Positions 1 through 7,440 of a DNA stretch of 50,374 bases are shown here, one piece after another. The first letter of the stretch is position 1. The number at the start of each line of letters is the position of its first letter. Both the position numbers and the translations under genes were made by a program. A model generated the notes under the pieces. That model saw only the letters and a program-made list of their open reading frames with translations. It searched no databases and had not been told where the DNA came from. This DNA is from Bacteroidota bacterium (GTDB lineage Bacteria > Bacteroidota > Bacteroidia > Cytophagales > Cyclobacteriaceae), in contig JAEZGH010000183.1 in assembly GCA_023417065.1 (NCBI GenBank), positions 1 through 50,374 on the forward strand, in the 5' to 3' direction.

Positions 1-57
1 CCAAACCTCGATGAGCGAAAACATTAACTGTTGGAGGGTGAGATCATTTGATTCCAT
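1..57 (-). CDS. tnpA: IS66-type TnpA accessory protein, N-terminal 19 codons (partial)
   Basis: An ATG at 57 opens a frame that stays open to the window edge. The visible residues include QQLMFSLIEVW, which resembles the start of IS66 TnpA proteins, where a short leader is followed by a segment of the type MFxLIExW. TnpA is a small accessory protein needed for IS66 transposition, normally followed by tnpB and the tnpC transposase. Only 19 residues are visible, so the call depends on this short match and on the GTAA terminus 59 bases upstream. Confidence 0.45.
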   Translation of the reverse strand, partial: MESNDLTLQQLMFSLIEVW

Positions 58-82
58 AGCTTTGATTTTTTCTCAAAGCTAT
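56..82 (-). repeat. Perfect hairpin over the tnpA start codon
   Basis: ATAGCTTTGA (56-65) and TCAAAGCTAT (73-82) are perfect 10-bp complements separated by a 7-base loop. On the minus-strand transcript the last two stem bases are the A and U of the tnpA start codon at 57, so folding would hide the translation start. Hairpins of this kind protect some transposase genes from translation on read-through transcripts; that role is inferred here. Confidence 0.55.
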
Positions 83-112
83 AGCTGCCACCATCGTCAG
101 AAAATATGTACT

Positions 113-583
113 TTACGGGACGGATACATTTAAACTGTCGATTGAAAGAATTAAGTAGCTGTCGGGTAATGAGTTCTTGTTTTTGAAAATGTAGGCAACT
201 CTTTCGAATTGGTCTAGGTTTTCAAAGTCCTCAAAATCGATGTTGTCAAATTGCTTATATGTCGTGATTGCTCTTGATATTTGTTCGATTGGTTCTCCGT
301 GGTACTCTTGAGGTGTCGTTAATAATTGTATAAGAACTTGAATTGATAAAAATGTCGCAAAGCAAATTACTGTCAGTCGTCTACTAATAAATTTCTTATG
401 AATTTTTAGTAGTCCAAATGCAAATACCAAACTTAGCAACAAAGCCGTCGGCCAACAGATTAGTCCACCGAGACCTGTGTTGGGGAAAAGCCAAAGAATA
501 ATTGCCTCAGTCAAGAGTCCAATAAAAAAATAGGTCCAAAATAGTATTGTCGATATTATCTTGGAATTTATGTCGCCTGTCAT
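113..583 (-). CDS. Hypothetical membrane protein, probably truncated at its 3' end by the IS
   Basis: The 156-residue protein starting at 583 has three hydrophobic segments, near residues 8-28, 34-55 and 68-85, followed by a soluble acidic tail rich in D, E, F and N. I do not recognise a family. The gene is clearly richer in A+T than the rest of the window, which suggests foreign origin. Its stop codon TAA (115-113) lies inside the GTAA that starts the IS66-like element, so the natural C-terminus has probably been lost. An in-frame ATG at 706 would add 41 residues, but that extension runs through a long inverted repeat (625-682), so I chose 583. Function unknown. Confidence 0.5.
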   Translation of the reverse strand: MTGDINSKIISTILFWTYFFIGLLTEAIILWLFPNTGLGGLICWPTALLLSLVFAFGLLKIHKKFISRRLTVICFATFLSIQVLIQLLTTPQEYHGEPIEQISRAITTYKQFDNIDFEDFENLDQFERVAYIFKNKNSLPDSYLILSIDSLNVSVP

Positions 584-624
584 TTGAAAATAACTCTGCC
601 CAGAAAGCTTGCTACCAACAATTT

Positions 625-682
625 TATACCCGCAACTGCGGATATTCAAAGATAGTAAAAATCGGTTTGAATTGCGGGTATA
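625..682. repeat. Imperfect long hairpin upstream of the AT-rich gene
   Basis: TATACCCGCAA (625-635) pairs perfectly with TTGCGGGTATA (672-682). Inside it TTCAAA (645-650) pairs with TTTGAA (666-671). The left arm carries an unpaired CTGCGGATA bulge (636-644), leaving a 15-base loop. It lies just upstream of the gene starting at 583. It could be an operator, a transcript structure or a recombination site; nothing in the sequence decides. Confidence 0.6.
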
Positions 683-970
683 TAACTTTTGTAGGGCGGC
701 TTTCATAGATTCAGGGTTAGGTTGCCCAGGGGACTTTTAATCGTACGCATCTGCAGCCCCACGGGGCCACGCGCGGACTATAAGGTTGATAAGGTTGGGG
801 AATTTTTGTTTCCTATGCTACTAAGGTTGATAAGATTTATAACGTTGAGAATGCATCAAGCTGCTACCGGTTCCCTGTTCCTGTTCCCCATGCCGCTGAC
901 CTGCACTGGCTCTCAAACCGTATTTCACACTGCCATGTTTGAAGACGCTAATGTGAACGCTGCAGCAGCC

Positions 971-1009
971 ACGATGGAAGAACGGCTACGATGGAAGAAC
1001 GGCTACGAT
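971..1009 (+). repeat. 17-bp tandem repeat, 2.3 copies
   Basis: The unit ACGATGGAAGAACGGCT occurs at 971-987 and again at 988-1004 without mismatch, followed by ACGAT. It lies in the gene-poor region before sulP. Confidence 0.85.
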
Positions 1010-1233
1010 AACCCTCGATGCCCGTGGCTATAATCGAAAACTTTCTAATTGAAAGCAGTGCTTAAATGAATATTTACTGCCCCGTGCAATGTTTGCCTGA
1101 GGTTGCCTGCAAGCATTACGGTTTTCGTCGAGATTCTTCGGCGCTCGCGCGCATCCCCCTCCGCCTCAGAATTCACCAACGTCTTTTTTATTTAGGCAGT
1201 TCAGCATTTTCAGGCATGCATTACTCCTGCAAG

Positions 1234-1283
1234 CACGGCTCCGATTACGGCAGTGCGAGTTTGAGGTTGAGAGCGAGAATGAG
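1234..1283 (+). repeat. Dispersed repeat, copy A (left of sulP)
   Basis: The core CTCCGATTACGGCAG and about 30 following bases, rich in GAG and GTG words, match 3051-3100 at roughly 80% by eye and in the same orientation. The two copies flank the sulP gene. No coding content is evident. Confidence 0.6.
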
Positions 1284-1338
1284 TCTGCTCATCTTCTAAC
1301 AACCTTGCCAAACAGCAACCCTGCCAACCGGCAACCCC

Positions 1339-2898
1339 TTAATGCACTTCAATCGTCTCCACTTCCGGAACCCCCTTCGTTGTCAGGTCGATGTGCCGAT
1401 GCCGTGCCTTTGAGCGGAACTGCTGGATAATCTCAAGTATGTCGTGGTCGATGTAGACACTGTGCGAGCCGTCAATTTCTACGATAGCATAAGGCGGAAT
1501 TGATTCGAGTAGTTGTTGAAGGCGACTCTTGTTGAGGAAACTCACGTTGAGAGCAAGTCGGATGACGTAGCGCTTCGTATGCCCTTCGTGGCGTTCTATC
1601 ACCGTGTACCCCGCGCGGTAAGTGTGCTTTATTAGGAAGTAGACAGCGTACGCCGAACCGATGGCGATACCGATGAGGAGATCGGTGAAGAGAATAGCAC
1701 CAACTGTTACCACAAAGGGCAGAAGCTGTTCGCGCCCTTGTTTGTAGATGGCGATGATCATCTTGGGCTTGGCGAGGTTGTAGCCCGTTCTGATGAGGAT
1801 CACGGCAAGCACACAGTAGGGGATGTGGTTCACCAGCGACACCGCGAAGAGGATTGTCAGCAGCATCCAGATACCGTGGGCGAATGCCGACAGCCGCGTG
1901 CGTGCTCCAGCCTCTGCGTTGGCGGAGCTCCTGACGATCACTGAAGTGATGGGCAGCCCTCCGATCACGCCGGCGAGAAAGTTAGCGGTACCCTGTGCTA
2001 CAAGCTCGCGGTTCTGAGGTGTGATTCGGTTCGCAGGGTCAATTTTGTCGATGGCGGCGATGCTCAGCAGACTTTCAAGTGTAGCCACAAAGCAGATCAC
2101 TACGGCAGTCTTCCATACCTCCGCGTTGCTGAAGACGTTCCGGAAGTCGGGGACCGAAATGTCGCTGAGTGCGCCCTCCGGAATCACGACAAACTGTGAG
2201 GGCTTCAATGCCAGTGACGGAACAAATTCCTGCAAGACAAATGCGAGAAGTACGCCGATAATGACGGTAACGAAAGAGGTAGGAAGAAACGCAAGTCGTT
2301 TTGCCAGCGTTTTCTTCCACACCATCAGTACGAGCAGCGACATCGCGGCCACGAGGATAGCGCCTGCCGAAATTTGTTCCAGCAGGTCTGTGATGTCGTC
2401 GAAGCCGTGACGGAAGGTGAAGACGTTGAAGAACGTGTGTCGCCAGAAGTCGGGCTTGTCGTAGCCTATCAGCAGGGGGATTTGTTTCGAGATCAGGATG
2501 ATACCGATGGCGGCGAGCATGCCCTTGATCACGGCTGACGGAATAAAATGCGTGAAGCCTCCCAGGCGGAACGCGCCGATGACGATCTGCAGGATGCCCG
2601 ATATGGCTACGGCGAGGAAGAACAACTCGAGACTTCCCAGGTCGTGGATGGCTGAAGCGCAGATGGCGGTAAGTCCCGCGGCAGGACCACTGACACTAAG
2701 TGGCGACTTGCTGATCAGCGGCACGACTAGTCCCCCGAGGATCCCTGAGATCAACCCTGTATACACCGGCGCGCCAGAGGCGAGGGAAACACCCAGACAA
2801 AGCGGTAATGCCACGAAGAAGACGGTGATGCTGGCCTTCAGGTCGTGTTTAAAGAATGAGATCAGGTAGAACTGTGTCTTGCGTTTAACGAGGCTCAT
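1339..2898 (-). CDS. SulP-family inorganic anion transporter
   Basis: The 519-residue inner-membrane protein has about ten to twelve hydrophobic segments, including a glycine-rich stretch near residues 38-75 with the SGPAAGLTA motif typical of SulP carriers. The last ~85 residues form a STAS domain, a hydrophilic segment with VEIDGSHSVYID. SulP proteins carry sulfate, bicarbonate or other anions with protons or sodium; the substrate cannot be told from sequence, and no carbonic anhydrase or sulfate-assimilation gene is adjacent. I chose the ATG at 2898. A start at 2931 adds 11 atypical residues, and a -7-like element at 2938-2945 would put the transcript start near 2931. The gene stands alone, flanked by two copies of a dispersed repeat. 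Confidence 0.85.
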   Translation of the reverse strand: MSLVKRKTQFYLISFFKHDLKASITVFFVALPLCLGVSLASGAPVYTGLISGILGGLVVPLISKSPLSVSGPAAGLTAICASAIHDLGSLELFFLAVAISGILQIVIGAFRLGGFTHFIPSAVIKGMLAAIGIILISKQIPLLIGYDKPDFWRHTFFNVFTFRHGFDDITDLLEQISAGAILVAAMSLLVLMVWKKTLAKRLAFLPTSFVTVIIGVLLAFVLQEFVPSLALKPSQFVVIPEGALSDISVPDFRNVFSNAEVWKTAVVICFVATLESLLSIAAIDKIDPANRITPQNRELVAQGTANFLAGVIGGLPITSVIVRSSANAEAGARTRLSAFAHGIWMLLTILFAVSLVNHIPYCVLAVILIRTGYNLAKPKMIIAIYKQGREQLLPFVVTVGAILFTDLLIGIAIGSAYAVYFLIKHTYRAGYTVIERHEGHTKRYVIRLALNVSFLNKSRLQQLLESIPPYAIVEIDGSHSVYIDHDILEIIQQFRSKARHRHIDLTTKGVPEVETIEVH

Positions 2899-2937
2899 AT
2901 GCTGGCTAGCCCACGCGGAAGTGGTGGGCAAGGGTGC

Positions 2938-2945
2938 GAAATTTA
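2938..2945 (-). promoter_or_regulatory. Possible -7 element of the sulP promoter
   Basis: On the minus strand this reads TAAATTTC, seven of eight matches to the Bacteroidota -7 consensus TAnnTTTG. It is 39 bases before the ATG at 2898, which favours that start. No clear -33 TTG is seen. Confidence 0.35.
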
Positions 2946-3050
2946 GCCAGGTATTTCGACCAGGAAGATGATTGTTGTCAGGTATTGCGGGAATGTTTCG
3001 GTCCGGGCAGGAGCCCGTGCTTCCTCACGCACAGTGTTCACCCCACCGTC

Positions 3051-3100
3051 CACGCCTCCGATTACGGCAGCGTGAGTGTGGGTGAGAGTGGGAGAAAGTA
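3051..3100 (+). repeat. Dispersed repeat, copy B (right of sulP)
   Basis: This is the partner of the copy at 1234-1283, sharing CTCCGATTACGGCAG and a following GAG/GTG-rich segment in the same orientation. It lies between the sulP promoter region and the end of the ABM-domain gene. Confidence 0.6.
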
Positions 3101-3121
3101 CACTCAGTGGGGCCTGAACAC

Positions 3122-3412
3122 TTACGAATCCACCGGAGCAACCGTAAATGCTTCAGGGCGCTGGGCGAACAGGGGCTTTACGCGGCTCCACACGGACCGG
3201 AACAGTGGCGATACGCGGTAGGCTTCAAGGTCTTCGACGCCGTTCCAGTGGCTGATGGTGCACAATGTCGCCGGGGAGTTCACGTCGCGCATGAGGTCCA
3301 TGTAACTGCAACCGGGAAAGTTTCGTATAGCTTCCTTGTTCGCATTGAAGATGGTGAGAAACGCGTCGACCTCGTCTTCGCGGAAATACATGCGTACAAT
3401 GCGAACTACCAT
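3122..3412 (-). CDS. ABM-domain (antibiotic biosynthesis monooxygenase-like) protein
   Basis: The 96-residue protein fits the dimeric ferredoxin-like fold of the ABM superfamily. It has an N-terminal strand (VVRIVRMYF), a helix ending NFPGCSYMDL, a central strand with the typical TLCTISHWNG, and a last helix with FRSVWSRVKPLF. Members include quinol monooxygenases, heme-degrading enzymes and many proteins of unknown role, so no substrate is assigned. The ATG at 3412 overlaps the stop of the upstream SAM hydroxide adenosyltransferase gene by one base (TAATG), indicating translational coupling. An upstream in-frame start would only translate the neighbour's coding region out of frame. Confidence 0.75.
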   Translation of the reverse strand: MVVRIVRMYFREDEVDAFLTIFNANKEAIRNFPGCSYMDLMRDVNSPATLCTISHWNGVEDLEAYRVSPLFRSVWSRVKPLFAQRPEAFTVAPVDS

Positions 3413-4185
3413 TATTCGTCGAATGTTATGTTTACCGTGCTGTCGTATTCCAGTCCAAGCAACTCCGAAGCGTTGCCCTTGTAGATGCCAATCTCCAGCA
3501 GGTTGAGGCTGTTGAACAGGATAAAGCATTCGCCCTGGTCGGCCTGGTTGTACTGCTGATGAATTCTGCGGAACTTTTCGCCACCGAATTGAATTGTAAA
3601 CGACTTGCCTTTGCTAAGGATATCGAAGGCGGTTTTCGGAATATTGGTGATTAAATTACCCATGCCATCGACGCGGATTACGGTGCCGGTAATCTGTTTT
3701 TTGGTGGCTTTCACCTGGCGGTCAAGCAGTCTGTTGATGGCAGAAAGCGGCTTGCCCAGGTTGGTAATAGGCGTCTCACTTGCTAATTTTGCTGCCGCCG
3801 GGGCGAACACATCGCGTTCCGGAAACGTTGTGTGTACCTGATCCAGACTTTCGAGTTGCACGATCTGCTGCGGCGGTTGCTCTGAGAGGAGGCTGAAAAG
3901 CCCGTTGTCGCACCCAACAAAATAGTGGTCTTCAAGTTGTATGGCGATATAAGGATTGTCGGGGGTGCCGATAGCGTCGACGCCGACGAGATGAACGCTG
4001 CCGGCAGGAAACTCGCGGAACACTGATCGCAACACGAAAGCGGCATGGGCGATATCGCCAGCACTGACCTGATGGGTGATGTCTTCAATGCGAACCGCGG
4101 GATTTACGCTTATGATCCTTGCCCTGATAGCAGCGACGTAATGGTCACTTTCGCCGGAATCGGTAAGAAGCGTAACGATGGCCAT
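3412..4185 (-). CDS. SAM hydroxide adenosyltransferase (DUF62, chlorinase/fluorinase-like family)
   Basis: The 257-residue protein belongs to the family that uses water or hydroxide to split S-adenosylmethionine into adenosine and methionine; fluorinase and chlorinase are relatives. The N-terminal TLLTDSGESDHYV, the segment GDIAHAAFVL, the GSVHLVGVD strand and the YFVGCDNGLFSLL motif (domain one) are family hallmarks. A smaller C-terminal beta domain begins with the GTVIRVDGMGNLITNI segment. Nothing suggests halogenation, so the hydrolytic activity is the likelier assignment. The gene is divergent from phoH, with 92 bases between the starts, and overlaps the ABM-domain gene by one base. Confidence 0.85.
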   Translation of the reverse strand: MAIVTLLTDSGESDHYVAAIRARIISVNPAVRIEDITHQVSAGDIAHAAFVLRSVFREFPAGSVHLVGVDAIGTPDNPYIAIQLEDHYFVGCDNGLFSLLSEQPPQQIVQLESLDQVHTTFPERDVFAPAAAKLASETPITNLGKPLSAINRLLDRQVKATKKQITGTVIRVDGMGNLITNIPKTAFDILSKGKSFTIQFGGEKFRRIHQQYNQADQGECFILFNSLNLLEIGIYKGNASELLGLEYDSTVNITFDE

Positions 4186-4240
4186 GTGTTGATGTTGGCG
4201 GTGTGATTCGTTAATATTACGATGGCAAAATAGTACAAAT

Positions 4241-4269
4241 TTGCATCATATTGTTTTAAACTAAATTTG
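4241..4269 (+). promoter_or_regulatory. Probable phoH promoter with very short leader
   Basis: TTG at 4241-4243 and TAAATTTG at 4262-4269 match the Bacteroidota -33 and -7 elements (TTG, TAnnTTTG) with an 18-base spacer. Transcription would start about 6-8 bases after the -7 element, at or just before the TTG start codon at 4278, implying a leaderless or nearly leaderless mRNA. Confidence 0.6.
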
Positions 4270-4277
4270 ATAATTCG

Positions 4278-5267
4278 TTGATCGAAAAAACTGTAACGCT
4301 GGAAAATATTTCGCTGATTGATTTTCTCGGAGTTGAAAACAAAACTATCGACACACTGGCTGCGGCATTCCCCAAAAGCCGGATTGTCTCGAGAGGCAAT
4401 CAGATTCATATCAAAGGTTCAACTAATGAGATCGTTCAGATTAATGATATTCTTGATTCCTTGATTGAGCATTATCACAAATATGGCCGTGTCACGGAGG
4501 AGAATGTGCAGAACTGCATCTCCCGTGAGCAGGAAATTGTCCTTCCCGACGCCGGTCCTTCCGGTACCCCGGAAGACATTATCCTGTATGGTACCAAGGG
4601 TTCGCCCATTAAGCCCAAGACGGTCAATCAGCAAAAGCTTGTAGGCCTTGTCAAGGACAATGATCTCGTCTTTGCGCTCGGACCTGCCGGTACGGGGAAG
4701 ACCTATATCTCCGTGGCGATGGCTGTGCGCGCGCTTAAGAACAAGAACGTCAAGAAGATCATCATCACGCGCCCGGCGGTGGAGGCGGGGGAGAACCTCG
4801 GATTCCTTCCGGGTGACCTGAAAGAAAAGATTGATCCGTATTTGCGCCCCATATACGATGCGTTGAATGACATGATTCCCTTCGAAAAGCTTCAGTACTA
4901 CATGGAGCGGGAGATCATTGAAATTGCGCCACTGGCCTATATGCGCGGCCGTACCCTGAATAACGCGTTCATTCTGCTGGATGAGGCTCAGAACACGACG
5001 CCGATGCAGATGAAGATGTTCCTGACGCGGATGGGGCCTGAGTCGAAGATGATCATCACGGGTGATGCTTCGCAGATCGACCTGCCCGGCAAACAACGCT
5101 CAGGTCTGAAGGAGGCTATCCGGATCCTGCGACACGTAAAGGGCATCGGATTCATGGAGTTATCCGAAAAGGATGTGGTTCGTCACCGTCTCGTGCGCGA
5201 CATCATTGAGGCCTATAGTAAGGATTCGAACGAAGAAAAAGAGACGTCCCGACAGCAGTGGGACTGA
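4278..5267 (+). CDS. phoH: PhoH family ATPase
   Basis: The 329-residue protein has an N-terminal KH-like RNA-binding segment (residues 1-70) and a PhoH ATPase domain. Walker A is GPAGTGKT (135-142), the ITRPAVEAGENLGFLPGD motif follows, and Walker B is FILLDEAQNT (231-240). PhoH proteins are cytoplasmic ATPases or helicases tied to RNA metabolism; the exact role is unsettled. I used the TTG at 4278 because residues 5-47 (TLENISLIDFLGVEN and on) are conserved in Bacteroidota homologues and no ATG precedes them. The gene is divergent from the DUF62 gene. A strong hairpin follows the stop codon. Confidence 0.88.
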   Translation: MIEKTVTLENISLIDFLGVENKTIDTLAAAFPKSRIVSRGNQIHIKGSTNEIVQINDILDSLIEHYHKYGRVTEENVQNCISREQEIVLPDAGPSGTPEDIILYGTKGSPIKPKTVNQQKLVGLVKDNDLVFALGPAGTGKTYISVAMAVRALKNKNVKKIIITRPAVEAGENLGFLPGDLKEKIDPYLRPIYDALNDMIPFEKLQYYMEREIIEIAPLAYMRGRTLNNAFILLDEAQNTTPMQMKMFLTRMGPESKMIITGDASQIDLPGKQRSGLKEAIRILRHVKGIGFMELSEKDVVRHRLVRDIIEAYSKDSNEEKETSRQQWD

Positions 5268-5271
5268 CATA

Positions 5272-5311
5272 AATAACGGGCTGGCTTTCGGGCCGGCCCG
5301 CTATCGTTATT
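5272..5311 (+). terminator. Strong hairpin after phoH
   Basis: AATAACG (5272-5278) pairs with CGTTATT (5305-5311), and inside it GGCTGGC pairs with GCCGGCC around a TTTCGG loop, with one G-U. It begins five bases after the phoH stop. A T-run is nearly absent (AGTTTTG follows), so it may work as a weak terminator or 3' stabiliser. Its right end touches the comEC -7 element. Confidence 0.55.
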
Positions 5312-5318
5312 AGTTTTG
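5311..5318 (+). promoter_or_regulatory. Possible -7 element for comEC
   Basis: TAGTTTTG is an exact match to TAnnTTTG, 43 bases before the comEC ATG. No good -33 TTG is present at the right distance, so confidence is limited. It directly follows the phoH hairpin. Confidence 0.4.
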
Positions 5319-5361
5319 CGCCCGGCGCAACCGTTGTGTATTGTATTAACTGTTAGCTGTT

Positions 5362-7437
5362 ATGTTTCAATGGATTCCATATCCGTTTGTACGGATGGTG
5401 CTTGCCCTGATCGCGGGTATTCTCCTGGCAATTCACCGGCCTGGATTTATTTCCGATACGATCTGCATGGCGGGTATTCTCCTCGCTTCTGCATTTGCTA
5501 TTGTATGTGTTCTCGTTAATGCGTTCAAAAGACGCAGTGTGCTGAATGCCGGTCCTGCTGCGTTGATGGCCCTCTTCCTGCTGGGATTCGCGAACGTACG
5601 TTACTCCACTGAGCGTCGTTCCCCGGATCATTTGATCCATTGCGATTCCATCGATGCCTACACCGCCGTAGTAGTGGCCAGTCCGGGACAAAGCAAGTCT
5701 TCCTGGAAACAACTTGCAGAAGTTCGGCGTGTTTTGGCAGGCGGAGCGTGGCTGCCAGTCCGGGGTAAGGTGGTACTTTATTATGATACCACTTTATTTC
5801 CAACGCCCTTCAGCTACGGCGACGTTATTGCGGTGAAGGGTTCACCGCAGGTTGTTCCAGGGCCCGCCAATCCGCATGCGTTCGATTACAGGAAGCACCT
5901 TCAATACAAAAACATTTACCATCAGCACTTTATCCGAAGTCCGGATCTTACACTGTTAGGATTTGACCCTCCTTCTGGTGTAATGGAGTTTGCCATCAAA
6001 ACGCGGATTTGGGTTCGTGATCTCCTGTTTGCCCGGATCAGGGGGGAGGAGGAGCGCGCCATCATTGCTGCGCTGATACTCGGTATGACGGATGGCCTGG
6101 ACGCCGACTTAAGGGGTGCCTATGGCGCCGCCGGTGCAATGCATGTACTCGCCGTCTCCGGTTTACACGTGGGCATCATCTACCTGATTCTGACAACAGT
6201 GCTCAGTCCCTTGCGGCGACTGCGCGGCAGTAAATGGATACTCATGCTAATTTCCCTGACCATATTATGGGGTTACGCGTGTTTAACCGGACTCTCACCT
6301 TCGGTGTTACGGGCTGTGACGATGTTTTCGTTTGTAGTTGCCGGACAACCCCTGGGGTATCGTACGAATATTTACAATTCGCTGGCGGCGTCGGCGTTTT
6401 TTCTTTTGTTGCTGGATCCGTTCCTGATTATGGCAGTGGGCTTTCAGCTGTCATACATTGCCGTGTTGGCCATTGTGTATTTTCATCCGCTGCTTTACAA
6501 TTTCTTTGAGCCTGACTCGCGTATTGTTGACTACATCTGGAACGCAAGTGCCGTTTCCATCGCCGCACAACTGGGGACGCTTCCGCTGTGTTTATTTTAC
6601 TTTCATCAGTTTCCGACGTACTTCCTCATCGCCAATCTTTTCGTGATCCCTCTGGCGTTTTGTGTCCTTACCGGAGGTATTCTGATGGTTGTGTTATCGG
6701 AAATTCCTTACCTGGGATATTGGGCCGGCGTTGCGGAGGAAGCATTGATCCGCTTCCTGAATTACCTCATCTTCCAGGTGGAGAAACTTCCCTTTGCCGT
6801 AGTTGACGGCATCACTTTGTCATTCCTGCAGTGCGTGGTGATTGCGGCGATGATTGTGGCCGTCACGCTGTTACTTCAGTACCGGAGATTCTACTTCGCC
6901 CTGGGCATTGTAAGTCTGCTAATCATCTTCGGCGTGGATCAATGGACTGCGCATTCACTTACGCACGCGCGAGCGCATCTTGTGGTTTACCAGGTTTCCG
7001 GCTCGCAGATTGTGGACGTGATACATCATGGCACGGCCTGGTGCATAGGCGATGCGTCGCGAACGCCCACAGCAACGACAAACTACCAGGTGTCGCCGAA
7101 CCGGCTTGCGCTGGGTGTCTCGAAGATTATCACCGATGACAATCTGCCTTTTGCCAGGCATTTTCCGGGAGGATTGCTGATGCGATGGGAGGGGCGGACA
7201 ATCATGATTCTCAGGGAACTGTCGGACGGACTACACCATGCTTCCGTCGATTACCTCATCGTGTCGGGGCCGGCCGTGCACCGCCTACCGGAAGTGATCA
7301 AAAAAATTACCGCGGATATCACCATACTTGACTCCAGTAATAGTTATTTTGTGACCGACAAAGCGCTGAAATCATTAACCCAAACCGTTCAGATTCATTC
7401 TGTCTGGCATAGTGGTGCTTTTGAGGTAAACTGGTAA
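5362..7437 (+). CDS. comEC: ComEC/Rec2 family DNA-uptake channel protein
   Basis: The 691-residue inner-membrane protein has an N-terminal membrane pair and DUF4131 (OB-fold-like) region (about 1-175), then the multi-pass Competence domain (about 225-500) with the hallmark AVSGLHVGIIYLI near residue 262. ComEC forms the inner-membrane channel that brings single-stranded DNA into the cytoplasm during natural transformation. The C-terminal ~180 residues lie where other ComEC proteins carry a metallo-beta-lactamase-like nuclease domain, but no HxHxDH metal motif is visible, as is usual for the shorter Bacteroidota forms. The stop is three bases before the next gene, so the two are probably co-transcribed. 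Confidence 0.85.
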   Translation: MFQWIPYPFVRMVLALIAGILLAIHRPGFISDTICMAGILLASAFAIVCVLVNAFKRRSVLNAGPAALMALFLLGFANVRYSTERRSPDHLIHCDSIDAYTAVVVASPGQSKSSWKQLAEVRRVLAGGAWLPVRGKVVLYYDTTLFPTPFSYGDVIAVKGSPQVVPGPANPHAFDYRKHLQYKNIYHQHFIRSPDLTLLGFDPPSGVMEFAIKTRIWVRDLLFARIRGEEERAIIAALILGMTDGLDADLRGAYGAAGAMHVLAVSGLHVGIIYLILTTVLSPLRRLRGSKWILMLISLTILWGYACLTGLSPSVLRAVTMFSFVVAGQPLGYRTNIYNSLAASAFFLLLLDPFLIMAVGFQLSYIAVLAIVYFHPLLYNFFEPDSRIVDYIWNASAVSIAAQLGTLPLCLFYFHQFPTYFLIANLFVIPLAFCVLTGGILMVVLSEIPYLGYWAGVAEEALIRFLNYLIFQVEKLPFAVVDGITLSFLQCVVIAAMIVAVTLLLQYRRFYFALGIVSLLIIFGVDQWTAHSLTHARAHLVVYQVSGSQIVDVIHHGTAWCIGDASRTPTATTNYQVSPNRLALGVSKIITDDNLPFARHFPGGLLMRWEGRTIMILRELSDGLHHASVDYLIVSGPAVHRLPEVIKKITADITILDSSNSYFVTDKALKSLTQTVQIHSVWHSGAFEVNW

Positions 7438-7440
7438 GTT

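Larger units (their letters stand above)
1..116 (-). mobile_element. End of an IS66-family-like insertion sequence (partial, runs off the window)
   Basis: Read on the minus strand, the element would begin at 116 with GTAAAG, followed by a short untranslated leader, a hairpin and the first codons of a tnpA-like gene that leaves the window at base 1. IS66-family elements are known to begin with GTAA and to carry tnpA first. The boundary is inferred from this GTAA and from the change to an unrelated reading frame on the other side. The opposite end and the target duplication lie outside the window, so the assignment is probable only. Confidence 0.5.
584..1338. other. Gene-poor region with short degenerate repeats
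   Basis: About 750 bases hold no convincing gene. What is visible: a hairpin at 625-682; two copies of a TAAGGTTGATAAG-like word near 781-793 and 822-834; a 17-bp tandem repeat at 971-1009; a sequence at 1234-1283 that recurs at 3051-3100; and the word GCCAACCGGCAACC at 1323-1336, which recurs exactly at 33171-33184. Two short open frames here (722-1033 and 1066-1299) have unnatural compositions and match nothing I know. The region looks like accumulated repeat debris between an IS and the sulP gene. Confidence 0.6.

Noticed and set aside
625..682. Integron attC site
   Set aside because: The hairpin is asymmetric like attC, but no GTTRRRY/RYYYAAC boxes sit at the stem ends, no integrase is in the window, and only one copy is seen.
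722..1033. Open frame of 103 codons
   Set aside because: It runs through a 17-bp tandem repeat and low-complexity words, has no recognisable domain and no promoter; it is probably chance.
1066..1299. Open frame of 77 codons
   Set aside because: It covers a dispersed repeat copy (1234-1283) and has an implausible composition rich in Arg, Ser and Leu.
5353..5803. Open frames antisense to comEC, and similar antisense frames across recQ, recN, coaBC and the tolC-like gene
   Set aside because: They are shadows of strong coding frames, lack domains and are common in DNA of this composition.
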